DNA of 64,000 nt from Bacteroidota bacterium (GTDB lineage: Bacteria; Bacteroidota; Bacteroidia; NS11-12g; UBA955): the NCBI GenBank assembly GCA_963169345.1, contig CAUJCT010000053.1, positions 186,001 through 250,000 on the forward strand. Reading direction: 5' to 3'. The notes below the pieces were generated by a model that worked only from the letters and a program-made list of their open reading frames with translations, did no database searches and was not told where the DNA came from. Below are positions 46,149 through 55,208 of this stretch, one piece after another (positions within the stretch are counted from its first letter, which is position 1; each line of letters begins with the position of its first letter). A program made the translations under genes and the position numbers.

Positions 46149-47651
46149 ATGGAAAGAAGGGATTTTATTCGCTTTTCGGGAATGAGCGCTGCTTATGCTT
46201 TACTGGCTGGCAGCGCCCCGTTTCTCATTTCCTCTTGCAGGAAAGAAAGCATGATGATGGATATGGGCGGTGGCCCCGTAAATGTAATAGAGGGAACGTT
46301 TGATGTTTCTTTGCCGATTCCATCCGCTATAAACGGACAGGGAAGCTTTACAGCTCAAAACACAACACATTCAATTTTTAAAGGAAAAAATTCTAAGGTT
46401 CTCGGCTACCAGTCAGGCTCCATACTTGGCCCTACCATTCAATTAAATTCAGGGGGCGCAGTAAACCTCAATTTGCAAAATAATCTATCGGAGCCAACCA
46501 ATATCCATTGGCATGGTTTGGTAATTCCTGCTAATATGGATGGCCATCCTGAAGACATTGCACAACCCGGCTCGTCTTTCAATTACAATTTTTCAGTAAA
46601 CCAAAGAGCTGGAATGTACTGGTATCACCCGCACCCGCATGGGTTCACGGCAAAACAGGCATTTAAAGGATTGGCTGGTGTTTTTGTCGTAAATGATTCC
46701 GAAGAACAAGCGCTAAACCTGCCATCTGGAGCTTTTGAAATACCGCTTGTCATACAGGATAAACGCATTTTTCCCGATTATGCCTTAGATTATTCCCCGC
46801 AGATGGGTGAAATAATGACAGGTTATATGGGACAGTATATCACTGTCAATGGGGTTTACTCACCATATCTGAATGTAAACAAACGGAATTACAGGCTAAG
46901 GGTTTTAAATGGATCGAATGGACGTATCTACAATATTGCTTTAAGCAATAATGCTTCATTTGCCATTATAGGTTCGGATGGTGGATTGTTAGCATCACCA
47001 CAAACAGTAAGCTCCTTAATTCTTGGCCCTGGAGAACGAGCAGATTTAATTGTGGATTTTTCATCTTACTCATTGGGTACAGATTTATATCTCGTAAGTA
47101 AAACATTCAGTGCCGGTGAAGCACAGGGAACGCAGGAATTCAAGATGATGAAATTTACCGTTTCACAGAACGATACTGATACTTTTTCTTTACCCGGAAC
47201 GCTGTCTGTTCTTAATCTTATTCCTGAAAGCAGTGCTACAAAAACAAGAACGTTCAATATTTCCAATGCAGGAATGGGACATGGAGGAGGACACAGTGGA
47301 ATGAATATGAAAGGAATGCACAAAATAAATGATAAGACGTATGATGCTGACAGGATAGATGAAACAGTGCAGGCCGGAGCCACTGAGATATGGGTATTTG
47401 ATAATTCAACCGGGGCTGAGCCTCACCCCATGCACATTCACGGTATCCAGTTCCAGGTGCTTGACAGAACAGGAGGAAGAAGCTCGCTCATCCCAATTGA
47501 AAACGGATGGAAAGACACTGTGATGTTAATGCCCGGAGAGAAGGTTCGTACCATTATGACCTTTCATCAGAATAAAGGAAAATACGTTGTTCATTGTCAT
47601 AACCTCGAACACGAGGAAGACGGGATGATGTTGCAATTTGAAGTTGTTTAA
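46149..47651 (+). CDS. Tat-exported multicopper oxidase (CueO/CopA-like)
   Basis: 500 residues. The Tat signal starts MERRDFIRFSGMSAA and a lipobox-like LISSC puts a Cys at 30. Copper ligand motifs are NIHWHGLVIP, GMYWYHPHPHG, EPHPMHIHGIQF and HCHNLEHEEDGMM. A Met/His-rich insert before the last domain (MGHGGGHSGMNMKGMH) resembles the CueO methionine-rich Cu(I) site. Cuprous oxidase activity is therefore likely. It lies 6 bp after the PKD gene. It is distinct from the T9SS-exported oxidase at 26501, which has neither Tat motif nor Met-rich insert. Confidence 0.94.
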   Translation: MERRDFIRFSGMSAAYALLAGSAPFLISSCRKESMMMDMGGGPVNVIEGTFDVSLPIPSAINGQGSFTAQNTTHSIFKGKNSKVLGYQSGSILGPTIQLNSGGAVNLNLQNNLSEPTNIHWHGLVIPANMDGHPEDIAQPGSSFNYNFSVNQRAGMYWYHPHPHGFTAKQAFKGLAGVFVVNDSEEQALNLPSGAFEIPLVIQDKRIFPDYALDYSPQMGEIMTGYMGQYITVNGVYSPYLNVNKRNYRLRVLNGSNGRIYNIALSNNASFAIIGSDGGLLASPQTVSSLILGPGERADLIVDFSSYSLGTDLYLVSKTFSAGEAQGTQEFKMMKFTVSQNDTDTFSLPGTLSVLNLIPESSATKTRTFNISNAGMGHGGGHSGMNMKGMHKINDKTYDADRIDETVQAGATEIWVFDNSTGAEPHPMHIHGIQFQVLDRTGGRSSLIPIENGWKDTVMLMPGEKVRTIMTFHQNKGKYVVHCHNLEHEEDGMMLQFEVV

Positions 47652-47668
47652 TTAAAAAAATAAGAAAG

Positions 47669-48355
47669 ATGAAAAAAATAATTTTCGTAATGGCAGCTAT
47701 TGTGTTATTCAACAGCGCCATTGCACAGTCTAAATTTCGCCTCGGAGTAGCCTATAACTTGAGTGCATCCACCATTATGTCTTCCGGGAGTAATATGTCC
47801 GGCATGGGTAGTTCAGGTATGATGAATAATTCCCAAATGAATGCTGATCTCGGATGGAAACTTAATCCCGGAGCCGGTGTCAGGGCCGAATACTTTTTTA
47901 CTGATAAATGGGGTATATACCTCCAGACAGGATATCAGCAAAGAGGTGGTATTTATAAAGATTACATGGACGATTACAAACCCCGTTACAGGCTTAACTA
48001 TTGGGATGTGAATTTGGGCGCTCAGTTCAGGACAAAGGGCATTATGAAAGGCCATCAGTTCATAACAAATCTTGGAATAACCCAACATACTTTATTATCC
48101 GCCAACCGTGTATATGATACCGGAAGCGATAATATAGCAGATGAGTTTAATGTTAATGATATTGGTGTTTTCCTTGGAATAGGTGGGAATATTCCCATGT
48201 TTGAAAAAGATATTTTCCAAGTCTTATTATTCGGAAATTATAGCGTAACACAAATGTATTCAGGCAACTTTGAAATGAATGGAATGATGGGCAAAAACCT
48301 GTTGTTTGGTATTCAATTGAGTTATCTCATCGGTAAACCTGCAACCAAAGAATAA
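47669..48355 (+). CDS. Outer-membrane beta-barrel protein with Met-rich loop
   Basis: 228 residues. Signal peptide ends NSAIAQ. A PorT/OmpW-like eight-stranded barrel follows, with alternating beta strands (GVRAEYFFTDKWGIYLQTGY, LNYWDVNLGAQFRTKG). The first loop (about residues 30-60) is Met/Ser/Gly-rich (MSGMGSSGMMNNSQMN), and FEMNGMMGKN occurs later. Methionine clusters of this kind bind Cu(I). It sits between the oxidase and the adaptor genes, with the adaptor ATG 2 bp after its stop. Confidence 0.8.
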   Translation: MKKIIFVMAAIVLFNSAIAQSKFRLGVAYNLSASTIMSSGSNMSGMGSSGMMNNSQMNADLGWKLNPGAGVRAEYFFTDKWGIYLQTGYQQRGGIYKDYMDDYKPRYRLNYWDVNLGAQFRTKGIMKGHQFITNLGITQHTLLSANRVYDTGSDNIADEFNVNDIGVFLGIGGNIPMFEKDIFQVLLFGNYSVTQMYSGNFEMNGMMGKNLLFGIQLSYLIGKPATKE

Positions 48356-48356
48356 A

Positions 48357-49610
48357 ATGAAGATAAAAAGTAAAATAGTGTTGTTCTCTTTTTGTGCATT
48401 GTTTCTTGCCTGTAATGATGGTAAAGAATCAGGCAAAGGGCATGAAAATCATTCCACCCAGCATGAACAGAAAGTATATACCTGTCCCATGCACCCGGAG
48501 ATAATCAGAAATGAACCCGGCCAATGTCCCATTTGCGGGATGGATTTGGTTGAAAAGACAACCGATGGGCAAGCAGCAAGTGACAAAGGTCTGGAGCTTT
48601 TGCTGAAACCCACCAATCAATTTGTGATTAGCCAGGTGAACACAGTAAGTCCGGTCGAGAAAGAATTGCGTGGGAATATATTTGCTATTGGAACTATTAG
48701 CTACGATACAAGGCAAGTCAACACGGTGTCGGCAAGGGTTCCCGGCAGGATTGAAAAGCTCTATGTAAAATACAGGTATCAGCCCGTTAGCAAGGGACAA
48801 AAACTAATGGATATTTATAGCAAAGACCTAGAAACAGAACAACAAAATTTACTTTTTCTTTTAAAAAATGATTTAGAAAATGTTTCCCTGATTAAGGCTT
48901 CAGAGCAGAAACTTTTACTGCTTGGATTAACAACGGAACAAATCAATCAGATAAAATTATCAGATAAAATATTTTACACCATAACTATTTATAGTCCATA
49001 CACCGGGCATTTGCATGATTTAATACAGGCAGAAACCAATGTTGAAATGGGAAATATGGTTTCTTCCAATTTAACACAAGAGTTACAGATAAAAGAGGGA
49101 ATGTATGTATCCAAAGGACAAACTATTTTCAATATTTATGATACACAGAAAATATGGGCTTTATTGAACATTTACCCCGATGCCCAAAGCTCTGTAAAAA
49201 CAGGTCAGAAAGTAACGCTTGAAATAGATGGATTAAAAGATCATGAAATAGAAGCTACAATAGATTTTATAGAGCCTGTTATCAGGGAGAATCAAAAAAA
49301 TATAACAGCAAGAGTATATCTGAATAATCCATCCAACGAAATAAAAATAGGTGCAATAGTGAAAGCAAAATCAAAGGGCGATAAACGAAAGGGATTGTTT
49401 GTTCCGTCCACTTCAGTTGTAAGTTTAGGTTTAAATACTATTGTCTTTATAAAGAAAGATGGCTTGTTCAAAACAAAAAAAATACAAAAGGGCAGCCTTT
49501 CAGGTGAATGGATCGAAATTATTTCCGGCCTAAATAAGAAAGATACGATTGCACAAAACGGGCAATTACTGATGGACAGTGAAAGTTTTATTAAAACAGA
49601 AAACAAATAA
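48357..49610 (+). CDS. CusB-like RND periplasmic adaptor with heavy-metal-binding domain
   Basis: 417 residues. Lipoprotein signal ends LFLACN. A heavy-metal-binding domain (residues 41-66) has CPMHPE and GQCPICGMDL; the adaptor core has RVPGRIEKLYVKYRYQPVSKG, a helical hairpin, beta-barrel and membrane-proximal domains. It would link the CusA-like pump with the TolC-like protein in Cu(I)/Ag(I) efflux. It starts 2 bp after the barrel gene and ends 1 bp before a second adaptor gene. Confidence 0.92.
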   Translation: MKIKSKIVLFSFCALFLACNDGKESGKGHENHSTQHEQKVYTCPMHPEIIRNEPGQCPICGMDLVEKTTDGQAASDKGLELLLKPTNQFVISQVNTVSPVEKELRGNIFAIGTISYDTRQVNTVSARVPGRIEKLYVKYRYQPVSKGQKLMDIYSKDLETEQQNLLFLLKNDLENVSLIKASEQKLLLLGLTTEQINQIKLSDKIFYTITIYSPYTGHLHDLIQAETNVEMGNMVSSNLTQELQIKEGMYVSKGQTIFNIYDTQKIWALLNIYPDAQSSVKTGQKVTLEIDGLKDHEIEATIDFIEPVIRENQKNITARVYLNNPSNEIKIGAIVKAKSKGDKRKGLFVPSTSVVSLGLNTIVFIKKDGLFKTKKIQKGSLSGEWIEIISGLNKKDTIAQNGQLLMDSESFIKTENK

Positions 49611-49611
49611 A

Positions 49612-50811
49612 ATGCTTAAAAGAACTCTGAATATTCTATTGCTTGTCTTGGTAATTTCCTGTGGAAGGAAAGAAGAAAAAGTAGCCAACGATGTGTATTA
49701 TACCTGTTCAATGGACCCGCAGGTAGTGGAGTCAAAACCGGGCAAGTGCCCTATTTGCAAGATGCCGTTAACGGAGGTAAAAAAAGCTCAACAGCAAAAC
49801 AAGGATGAGCTTCAGCTCAGCGACCAGCAAATTCAATTGGGGAATATTACAACGGATTCATTTCGAGAACATTTACTTGGAGAGGATATTTTATTGACCG
49901 GAACCATTCGTCCCAATCAGAACACACTTGCAAGTATCAGTTCAAGAGTAATGGGCAGGATAGAGAAATTATATTTTAAATCTACCGGAGATGTTATTTC
50001 CAAAGGTCAGCCATTGTACGAAATATATAGCGAAGACCTGAATACGATAATTCGAGAAATGCTTCTCGCTACTGAAAAAAAGAAATCGCTAAAAGGCGTT
50101 GAAATTGATTATGATAATATGCTTCGAAGCGCAAAAAACAAACTTATGCTTTACGGGCTTACAGAAGAGCAGATAACGCAGATGGAAAATGAGAAAATTC
50201 AGCCTTACACAGTGAAAATATTGAGTAAAATTAACGGGGTTATTTATTCTGTTGACACTAAGGAGGGGAACTATGTCATGGAAGGCGGGGATGTATTTCA
50301 CTTGGCTGATTTTTCTACTGTTTGGGTGGAGGCTCAGGTATATTCAGATTATATGAATGAGATAAGGGAAGGCATGGATGCGAAAGTTTTATTTCCCGAT
50401 TTTTCAGGGAAGGAATTTTCGGGAAAAATTTCTTTTGTGAATCCTGAACTTAGTTATTCATCAAAAATCAATATAATCAGGGTTGAGATCCCGAACCCTA
50501 CCTTCGACATCAAGCCGGGTATGCAGGCTTACTTGAGTTTATTACTTAAACGGAAGAACACCCATTCATTGCCTACTGATGCAGTAATCAAAGATGGTAA
50601 GGGATCCACAGTTTGGCTGCAAACCGGACATAATAGATTTAAAAGTGTTATGGTTCATACTGGTCTTGAAGCAAATGGTTACACCGAAATTCTACATGGT
50701 CTTAATAAGGGTGACATGGTTATTGTTTCGGGAGCATATTTATTAAACAGCGAATATATCTTTAAGAAAGGAATTAACCCGATGGAGGGTCATAACATGG
50801 ATGACATGTAA
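49612..50811 (+). CDS. Second CusB-like RND adaptor with variant metal-binding domain
   Basis: 399 residues from ATG 49612. Lipoprotein signal ends LVISCG. The metal-binding domain reads CSMDPQ and GKCPICKMPL, replacing the CPMHP His of the first adaptor. The core has RVMGRIEKLYFKSTGDVISKG and a typical barrel-and-hairpin layout. It starts 1 bp after the first adaptor. Two tandem adaptors may form a heteromeric ring on one pump, or one may be specialised. It ends the Cus cluster. Confidence 0.9.
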   Translation: MLKRTLNILLLVLVISCGRKEEKVANDVYYTCSMDPQVVESKPGKCPICKMPLTEVKKAQQQNKDELQLSDQQIQLGNITTDSFREHLLGEDILLTGTIRPNQNTLASISSRVMGRIEKLYFKSTGDVISKGQPLYEIYSEDLNTIIREMLLATEKKKSLKGVEIDYDNMLRSAKNKLMLYGLTEEQITQMENEKIQPYTVKILSKINGVIYSVDTKEGNYVMEGGDVFHLADFSTVWVEAQVYSDYMNEIREGMDAKVLFPDFSGKEFSGKISFVNPELSYSSKINIIRVEIPNPTFDIKPGMQAYLSLLLKRKNTHSLPTDAVIKDGKGSTVWLQTGHNRFKSVMVHTGLEANGYTEILHGLNKGDMVIVSGAYLLNSEYIFKKGINPMEGHNMDDM

Positions 50812-51127
50812 GTGTCTGGCTCTGATGAATATGTTTATCAATTACCCGCTATTTTAGAATGCCTTGCATCGCAGAAAATGGGGGCTTGTGATTCGGAAAA
50901 GAATGATTATCCCAGGTGCATTGGAGAGATTGGTTTCTCTTTACTCTACATGGTTGGTTGTACACCCAGTTTATTACAGATGCGGTGAACAGGCCTTAAA
51001 GAGGCATCTTGATGATCAGGCCTAAAGACTCAAACAATAAAAATAACGCATATAAAATGATATTAAATCCCTATTATATCCTATATTTGAACTACGAAAC
51101 CTTTGTTTAATTAACCTTATATATAAT
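50812..51127. other. Intergenic stretch without confident gene
   Basis: A frame continues after the adaptor stop for about 58 codons (VSGSDEYVYQLP, then IGFSLLYMVGC), but it has no start and no recognised family. The rest is AT-rich leader of the next gene. It could be a worn remnant. Confidence 0.4.
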
Positions 51128-51943
51128 ATGAAAAAATCATTTGTTATTTCGTTGGTTTTCATCCTGTTATTGGCTACATCATTGATGATGAAAAAAGATG
51201 GAGCGGCTCCGGGATATACAGGCTCCCCAGGCGATAGTCTTAAGAACTGCACAGCCTGCCATGGTGGGAATGCGTATAATGTCGATAATTGGATTGTATC
51301 AAATATCCCAAGCAGCGGTTATGTGCCAGGAGCAACCTATACAATAACGGCAACCAATAGAGAATTCGGTGCAACCAGGTTTGGTTTCGAAATTTCACCT
51401 CAGGATTCTTCAGGGAATTTGATGGGAAGCATGGTAATTACCGACTTGGTTAGAACCAAGTTTGTGGGGAATGATAAATATATTACTTATACTGAAAATG
51501 GCGTTGAAGGTACCGACTCTGCGGTTTGGTCATTTAATTGGGTTGCACCTAAGTCAGAAAAGGATGTCGTGTTTTATGGCGGATTTAATTCAAATGTGGA
51601 TGGCCATAAGGGAGGCGATAAAACCTATTTGTCCACCCTTACCGTAAAACGAAACAAAGCCTTGGGAGTCAATAATGTAATTATCAATGAAGCTGCGAGG
51701 ATATATCCAAATCCAAGTTTTGAATTCATTACAATTGAATTTGAAACCTTAGAATCCGGACGTGCAATAGCTCAAGTTTACGACATGTCTGGAAAAGTTG
51801 TTTCAGATTTACTTGATGAAGATGTTGAAGTGGGCGAATTCAAAAGAAGATTTACCATAGAGAATATCGCATCGGGGGAGTATTTAATAGTCGTTAAGAT
51901 CAATGGTGAAACTTACAGCAAGCGTGTCACTATTGCTAGGTGA
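51128..51943 (+). CDS. Secreted CXXCH (choice-of-anchor V/Reelin-like) protein with T9SS sorting domain
   Basis: 271 residues. The hydrophobic signal MKKSFVISLVFILLLATSL is followed by GAAPGYTGSPGDSLKNC and TACHGGNAYN, a c-type heme-like CXXCH. A beta-rich Reelin-type domain (about 60-180; RFGFEISPQDSSGNLMG, VFYGGFNSNVDG) and a T9SS domain (IYPNPSFEFITIE) ending VTIAR follow. Such 'choice-of-anchor V' proteins are common in Bacteroidota. Heme attachment is plausible but unproven, and the motif may instead mark a disulfide. It is the last intact gene before the decayed right flank. Confidence 0.85.
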   Translation: MKKSFVISLVFILLLATSLMMKKDGAAPGYTGSPGDSLKNCTACHGGNAYNVDNWIVSNIPSSGYVPGATYTITATNREFGATRFGFEISPQDSSGNLMGSMVITDLVRTKFVGNDKYITYTENGVEGTDSAVWSFNWVAPKSEKDVVFYGGFNSNVDGHKGGDKTYLSTLTVKRNKALGVNNVIINEAARIYPNPSFEFITIEFETLESGRAIAQVYDMSGKVVSDLLDEDVEVGEFKRRFTIENIASGEYLIVVKINGETYSKRVTIAR

Positions 51944-52099
51944 TTGATGAATTTTGTTTTTATCTTGGGCATTTAGAGGCTTAGAAAACTTTGGAAGGTA
52001 TATCTCTGACGAAATTCAAGGAAAACTTTCAAAATTACAGAATGAATTAGATCCTACAATTATACCTCCAGTTTCATGACCTACTAAAGCGAGATTGTG

Positions 52100-52268
52100 T
52101 GAATACACTATTCCTAAACTAATCGATCAAAATTTATATTGACCCTTCCGGATTAAATATAAGAGTATGCTCTACTTGAAATTTCAAGTTCAGATGTCAT
52201 TTCCTTTACAGTCTTATTTCGTAATTCACGAATTTTTTAATGTTGTAAGCCATGTTTTCATTTTTCAT
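52100..52268 (-). pseudogene. Decayed XRE-family HTH regulator
   Basis: Reading minus from the ATG at 52268 gives MKNENMAYNIKK. After a one-base loss in an A-run the frame reads KIRELRNKTVKEMTSELEIS, SRAYSYI, stop, SGRVNINFDRLV, stop. This is a recognisable XRE helix-turn-helix (normally IRELRNxTQExMAxxLxIS...YSxIExG). A frameshift and at least two stops show that it is dead. The stretches 51944-52099 and 52269-52550 around it contain no gene I can support. Confidence 0.65.
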
Positions 52269-52550
52269 AATGTTTTGTTTAATTAAATAGAGCTAAATAG
52301 CATTTATTCCTGAATGCCAAATGAAGGTCTTCAAACTAATATGAAAAAAACCTTTGTGAGTGTTTTCCATTATCTAAAAGTAAATAAAATTTATCGCAAG
52401 CTGATTGATTCTGTTTTATGATTTTTAAGTATTCGTTTATATATAAAGACAAACATTTAACTAATTCTCAAATAAGTTTCATTCAATGAAAATTTCAATT
52501 GGATATTTGGTTATTATGTGGGAAATTCAAAAATTGTGCTTGAATTACTT

Positions 52551-52640
52551 CCGCACACTTTTTTTCGCTTTCCGCACAACCCGAGTGTGCGCCCTCAAGG
52601 CCTGTGTTGACAAGGGATTCCGTGCCACCGCACACTTTTT
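52551..52640. repeat. Right cluster of CCGCACAC repeats
   Basis: CCGCACACTT at 52551-52560, CCGCACAAC at 52572-52580, GTGTGC (reverse form) at 52585-52590 and CCGCACACTTTTT at 52628-52640. The word and the T-rich tail match those at 24401-24577, on the other side of the metal island. Confidence 0.7.
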
Positions 52641-52699
52641 CGCAAATTTCTCGCCTTTTATTTTAAAACCTTCACTTCCAATGAATAACTTGTGAAGGA

Positions 52700-53312
52700 T
52701 AGACTCGAATAAATTGACATGTGATAGGAAACGAAAGTTGAAAGTATCACTTTATAAAACCATTATAATGCAACAAATTCTAAAAGAAATTCCTGCCTTG
52801 AATTCAGGGTTTACTTTTTTAGGATAGGACTATCGCTAAAAATTTATCCTGAATTAAATTGGCCAAGGGAACTTTTTTTCAATTGAAATAATTCCTAAAA
52901 TTCTAGAAGTAATTCCTGAAATTGATTCTTTCCTGACAGAATTCCGTTAGAAAATCATCAGGATTTATTTTTAGGTCGTCAAGACTGGTAATTTTTATCT
53001 GGAATGAAGCAGTAAATCCTGAAAAAACTGGAAAGTTCATTTCAAAAAAAGTGAAATCATTTCCAATTTTAACACGCTCTTTTCCAAATTTAGGAACAAT
53101 TACTCCAATTTTGGTAATATGCTGTATTTCATCTATATATATTTGTTACTTAAAGTTTTTATTTCATAGTTTTGCCTCCCTTATGACGGCAAATTCTTAC
53201 ATAAATACCTCTAATAATAAAATTCAACTGTTACATGTTTCATATACTTTTCATACATGTCAGTATCCAGTTTATAATATGCTGGTTCTTACTGGAAAAA
53301 TATTTACTGATG
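52700..53312. other. AT-rich non-coding stretch with recurrent TCCTGAA words
   Basis: No gene supported. TCCTGAA, TCCTGAC or the reverse TTCAGG recur at least six times between about 52795 and 53025 (for example TCCTGAATT, TTCCTGAAATT, ATCCTGAAAA). They could be recombinase or regulator sites for the element, or chance in AT-rich DNA. Confidence 0.35.
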
Positions 53313-53340
53313 TTGTCACGAAAATCTCCGAATAGGTTTG
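53313..53340 (+). promoter_or_regulatory. Promoter-like TTG-N17-TAGGTTTG before the recombinase module
   Basis: TTG at 53313-53315 and TAGGTTTG at 53333-53340 match the two boxes with a 17-bp spacer, at the short end of the range. This places the transcription start just after 53340. The TTG codon at 53338 is therefore part of the promoter, not a start. Confidence 0.45.
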
Positions 53341-53400
53341 GATAGTTCGTGTCCGTTCATAAAAAATTCCACCAGTAGTTCCGATGATGAGACTGAACTG

Positions 53401-53550
53401 ATGGCTTTGCTCGCCTGTCCTGAATTCTCCCATCTTGACCAAGATTCAGCTCGCCAGGTCATGGAATCCATCCGCGAATTCTGCTCCATCTTAGCTGGGA
53501 GTTACAAGTCCTTCCAAGGTTCTATCAGCTTGGAAACCAGCGATGAATAA
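53401..53550 (+). CDS. Small protein upstream of the serine recombinase
   Basis: 49 residues from ATG 53401 (MALLACPEFSHLDQDSARQV). The frame is open from 53338, but a TTG start there would lie in a promoter box. The sequence has normal GC-rich codon use like the recombinase and unlike the AT-rich DNA before it. The recombinase ATG follows 26 bp downstream. Small genes in this position may act as directionality or regulatory factors; that is inference. Confidence 0.5.
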   Translation: MALLACPEFSHLDQDSARQVMESIREFCSILAGSYKSFQGSISLETSDE

Positions 53551-53576
53551 CCTAATTTTGAACGGCTGATTTTTAC

Positions 53577-54902
53577 ATGAATATGAAAGACACCCCCACG
53601 ACCATTGATGACCTGAACGATTTCTTAAGCTTTGCCAAGGGAGGCAAGCATGTCTTCAAGTTCAGCAACAATTGCGTCATATATACCCGCGTCTCGACAA
53701 AGGAACAGGCGGATAATAACATGAGCCTGGCGACCCAGCTGAAGTCATGTGAACTGTATGCGCATAAGCACGGCTACCATATCTCAGGCTTCTATGGAGG
53801 CACCTATGAAAGCGCCAAGACCGACGAGCGTAAGGAATTCAACAGGATGCTTTCCTTCGTGAGGAAAAGCAGGGAAAGGATCTCCTACATCATCGTTTAC
53901 AGCGTTGACCGTTTCAGCCGCAGCGGGGCGAACGCCATCTATATCACCGACGAGCTTAAGAAGCAGGGAATACTTGTCATTTTCGTCACCCAGCCCACGG
54001 ACGCCTCCACCTCGAGCGGAAGCCTTCAGCAGAACATACAGTATATATTCTCGGCATACGATAACCAGCAGCGTCGGGAGAAGTGCATGGCCGGAACCAA
54101 GGAAGCCCTGCTACGGGGAGAATGGTGCACCGTTCCTCCTACGGGGTACGACATAATCCGGAAAGAGGGCAGGAAAATGATCGTCGTGAACGAGAAGGGA
54201 AAATTGCTCAGGAAGGCTTTCCTGTGGAAGGCTCATGACAACCTCAGCATGGAGGAAATACGTATCAGGCTCAAGGATCTGTGTCTCAGCATCCCTCACC
54301 AGCGCCTTTCCGTCATTTTCAGGAATCCCTTCTATTGCGGACTGATTACCCATAATGCGCTCGACGGACAGATCGTCGAGGGAAAGCATGAGGCGATGGT
54401 CTCCAAGGAAATATTTCTTAAGGTCAACGATATTCTCAGCGCACGTGTGCAAGGGTTCAAGGTGATAAGGGATAACGAACACGTTCCTCTCAAGAATTTC
54501 ATCAAGTGCGGACATTGCGGCGACAGCATGCCGGGTTATCTGGTCAGGAAGAAAGGACTCTGGTATTACAAGTGCAGGAAAAAGGGTTGTTGTAACAACA
54601 AGAGCGCAAAGGTGCTGCACCAGCAATTCCTTTCCCTGTTGGAACCCTATACCCTCAGACTGAGCGCACAGGCAAGGAATTTCTTCAAGAGGCGGCTTCA
54701 CGGGGTCCTGTCAAGTGAGATCGAGACAAAGCGCGAGGAGGAAATCCTTATCAAAAAACAAATGTTGGAGGTCAATTCAAAGATCGACAGGCTGGAGGAA
54801 AAGTTCATCCTGGATGTGATCACCAAGGAGCAGTATGTGAAGTTCAGCGACAAGTTCAAGAAGGAAAGGGAGGAAATGAATGCGAGGCTCGAAAACTGCT
54901 AG
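53577..54902 (+). CDS. Large serine recombinase, main part, ended by in-frame amber codon
   Basis: 441 codons. The resolvase catalytic domain (about 30-175) has nucleophile Ser40 in YTRVSTKEQ and DRFSRSGAN. A recombinase domain (about 195-300; PPTGYDII, NPFYCGLI) is followed by a zinc ribbon (CGHCGDSM, then YYKCRKKGC) and a coiled coil to the end. The DNA is clearly richer in G+C than its neighbours, a sign of transfer. TAG at 54900-54902 stops it, but the same frame continues for 102 codons with family-like sequence into the tRNA-Arg. It is probably the integrase of the island. Confidence 0.88.
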   Translation: MNMKDTPTTIDDLNDFLSFAKGGKHVFKFSNNCVIYTRVSTKEQADNNMSLATQLKSCELYAHKHGYHISGFYGGTYESAKTDERKEFNRMLSFVRKSRERISYIIVYSVDRFSRSGANAIYITDELKKQGILVIFVTQPTDASTSSGSLQQNIQYIFSAYDNQQRREKCMAGTKEALLRGEWCTVPPTGYDIIRKEGRKMIVVNEKGKLLRKAFLWKAHDNLSMEEIRIRLKDLCLSIPHQRLSVIFRNPFYCGLITHNALDGQIVEGKHEAMVSKEIFLKVNDILSARVQGFKVIRDNEHVPLKNFIKCGHCGDSMPGYLVRKKGLWYYKCRKKGCCNNKSAKVLHQQFLSLLEPYTLRLSAQARNFFKRRLHGVLSSEIETKREEEILIKKQMLEVNSKIDRLEEKFILDVITKEQYVKFSDKFKKEREEMNARLENC

Positions 54903-55208
54903 GTAAAAGTGTCGAACCTCGACAAGGCCGTGGATGACTTCGTCAGCTTCGCCTCGAACCTCCCGTCATTGTGGAGTTCCAGCGACTATCACACCAAGCA
55001 GAAACTGCAAAGATTCATATTTCCCGAAGGAATTACTTATAGCAAGAAAAAGGACGAGTGTCGAACCATAAAGACAAATCCTGTTTTCTCTTATATCGCC
55101 CGTATGACAAGGGCTTCAGCCATAAATGAAAAAGGTGCCATAGAAAATTTTTCTGATGATGCCTGTCTGGTAGCCCCGCCAGGAATCGAACCTGGATCAA
55201 ATGTTTAG
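54903..55208 (+). pseudogene. C-terminal remainder of the serine recombinase, in frame after the amber codon
   Basis: Continues the recombinase frame without shift: VKVSNLDKAVDDFVSFASNL, then FIFPEGITYSKK, typical of the C-terminus of Bacteroidota serine recombinases. The last residues LVAPPGIEPGSNV are the antisense translation of the tRNA-Arg 3' half, ending at TAG 55206-55208 inside the tRNA. So the full gene would be about 543 residues with its end supplied by the attachment site. GTG 54909 might start it separately, but that is unlikely to be functional. Confidence 0.75.

Noticed and set aside
52486-52695. 69-codon frame across the right CCGCACAC cluster
   Set aside because: Its sequence is explained by the repeats (Arg/Cys-rich low-quality translation) and it has no matching frame in the left cluster.
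53051-53335. 94-codon plus-strand frame before the recombinase module
   Set aside because: AT-rich, hydrophobic by composition, no family match, and it ends in the promoter region of the next gene.
54111-54701. 196-codon minus-strand frame inside the recombinase
   Set aside because: Antisense shadow in the GC-richer recombinase gene; the + strand has clear domains.
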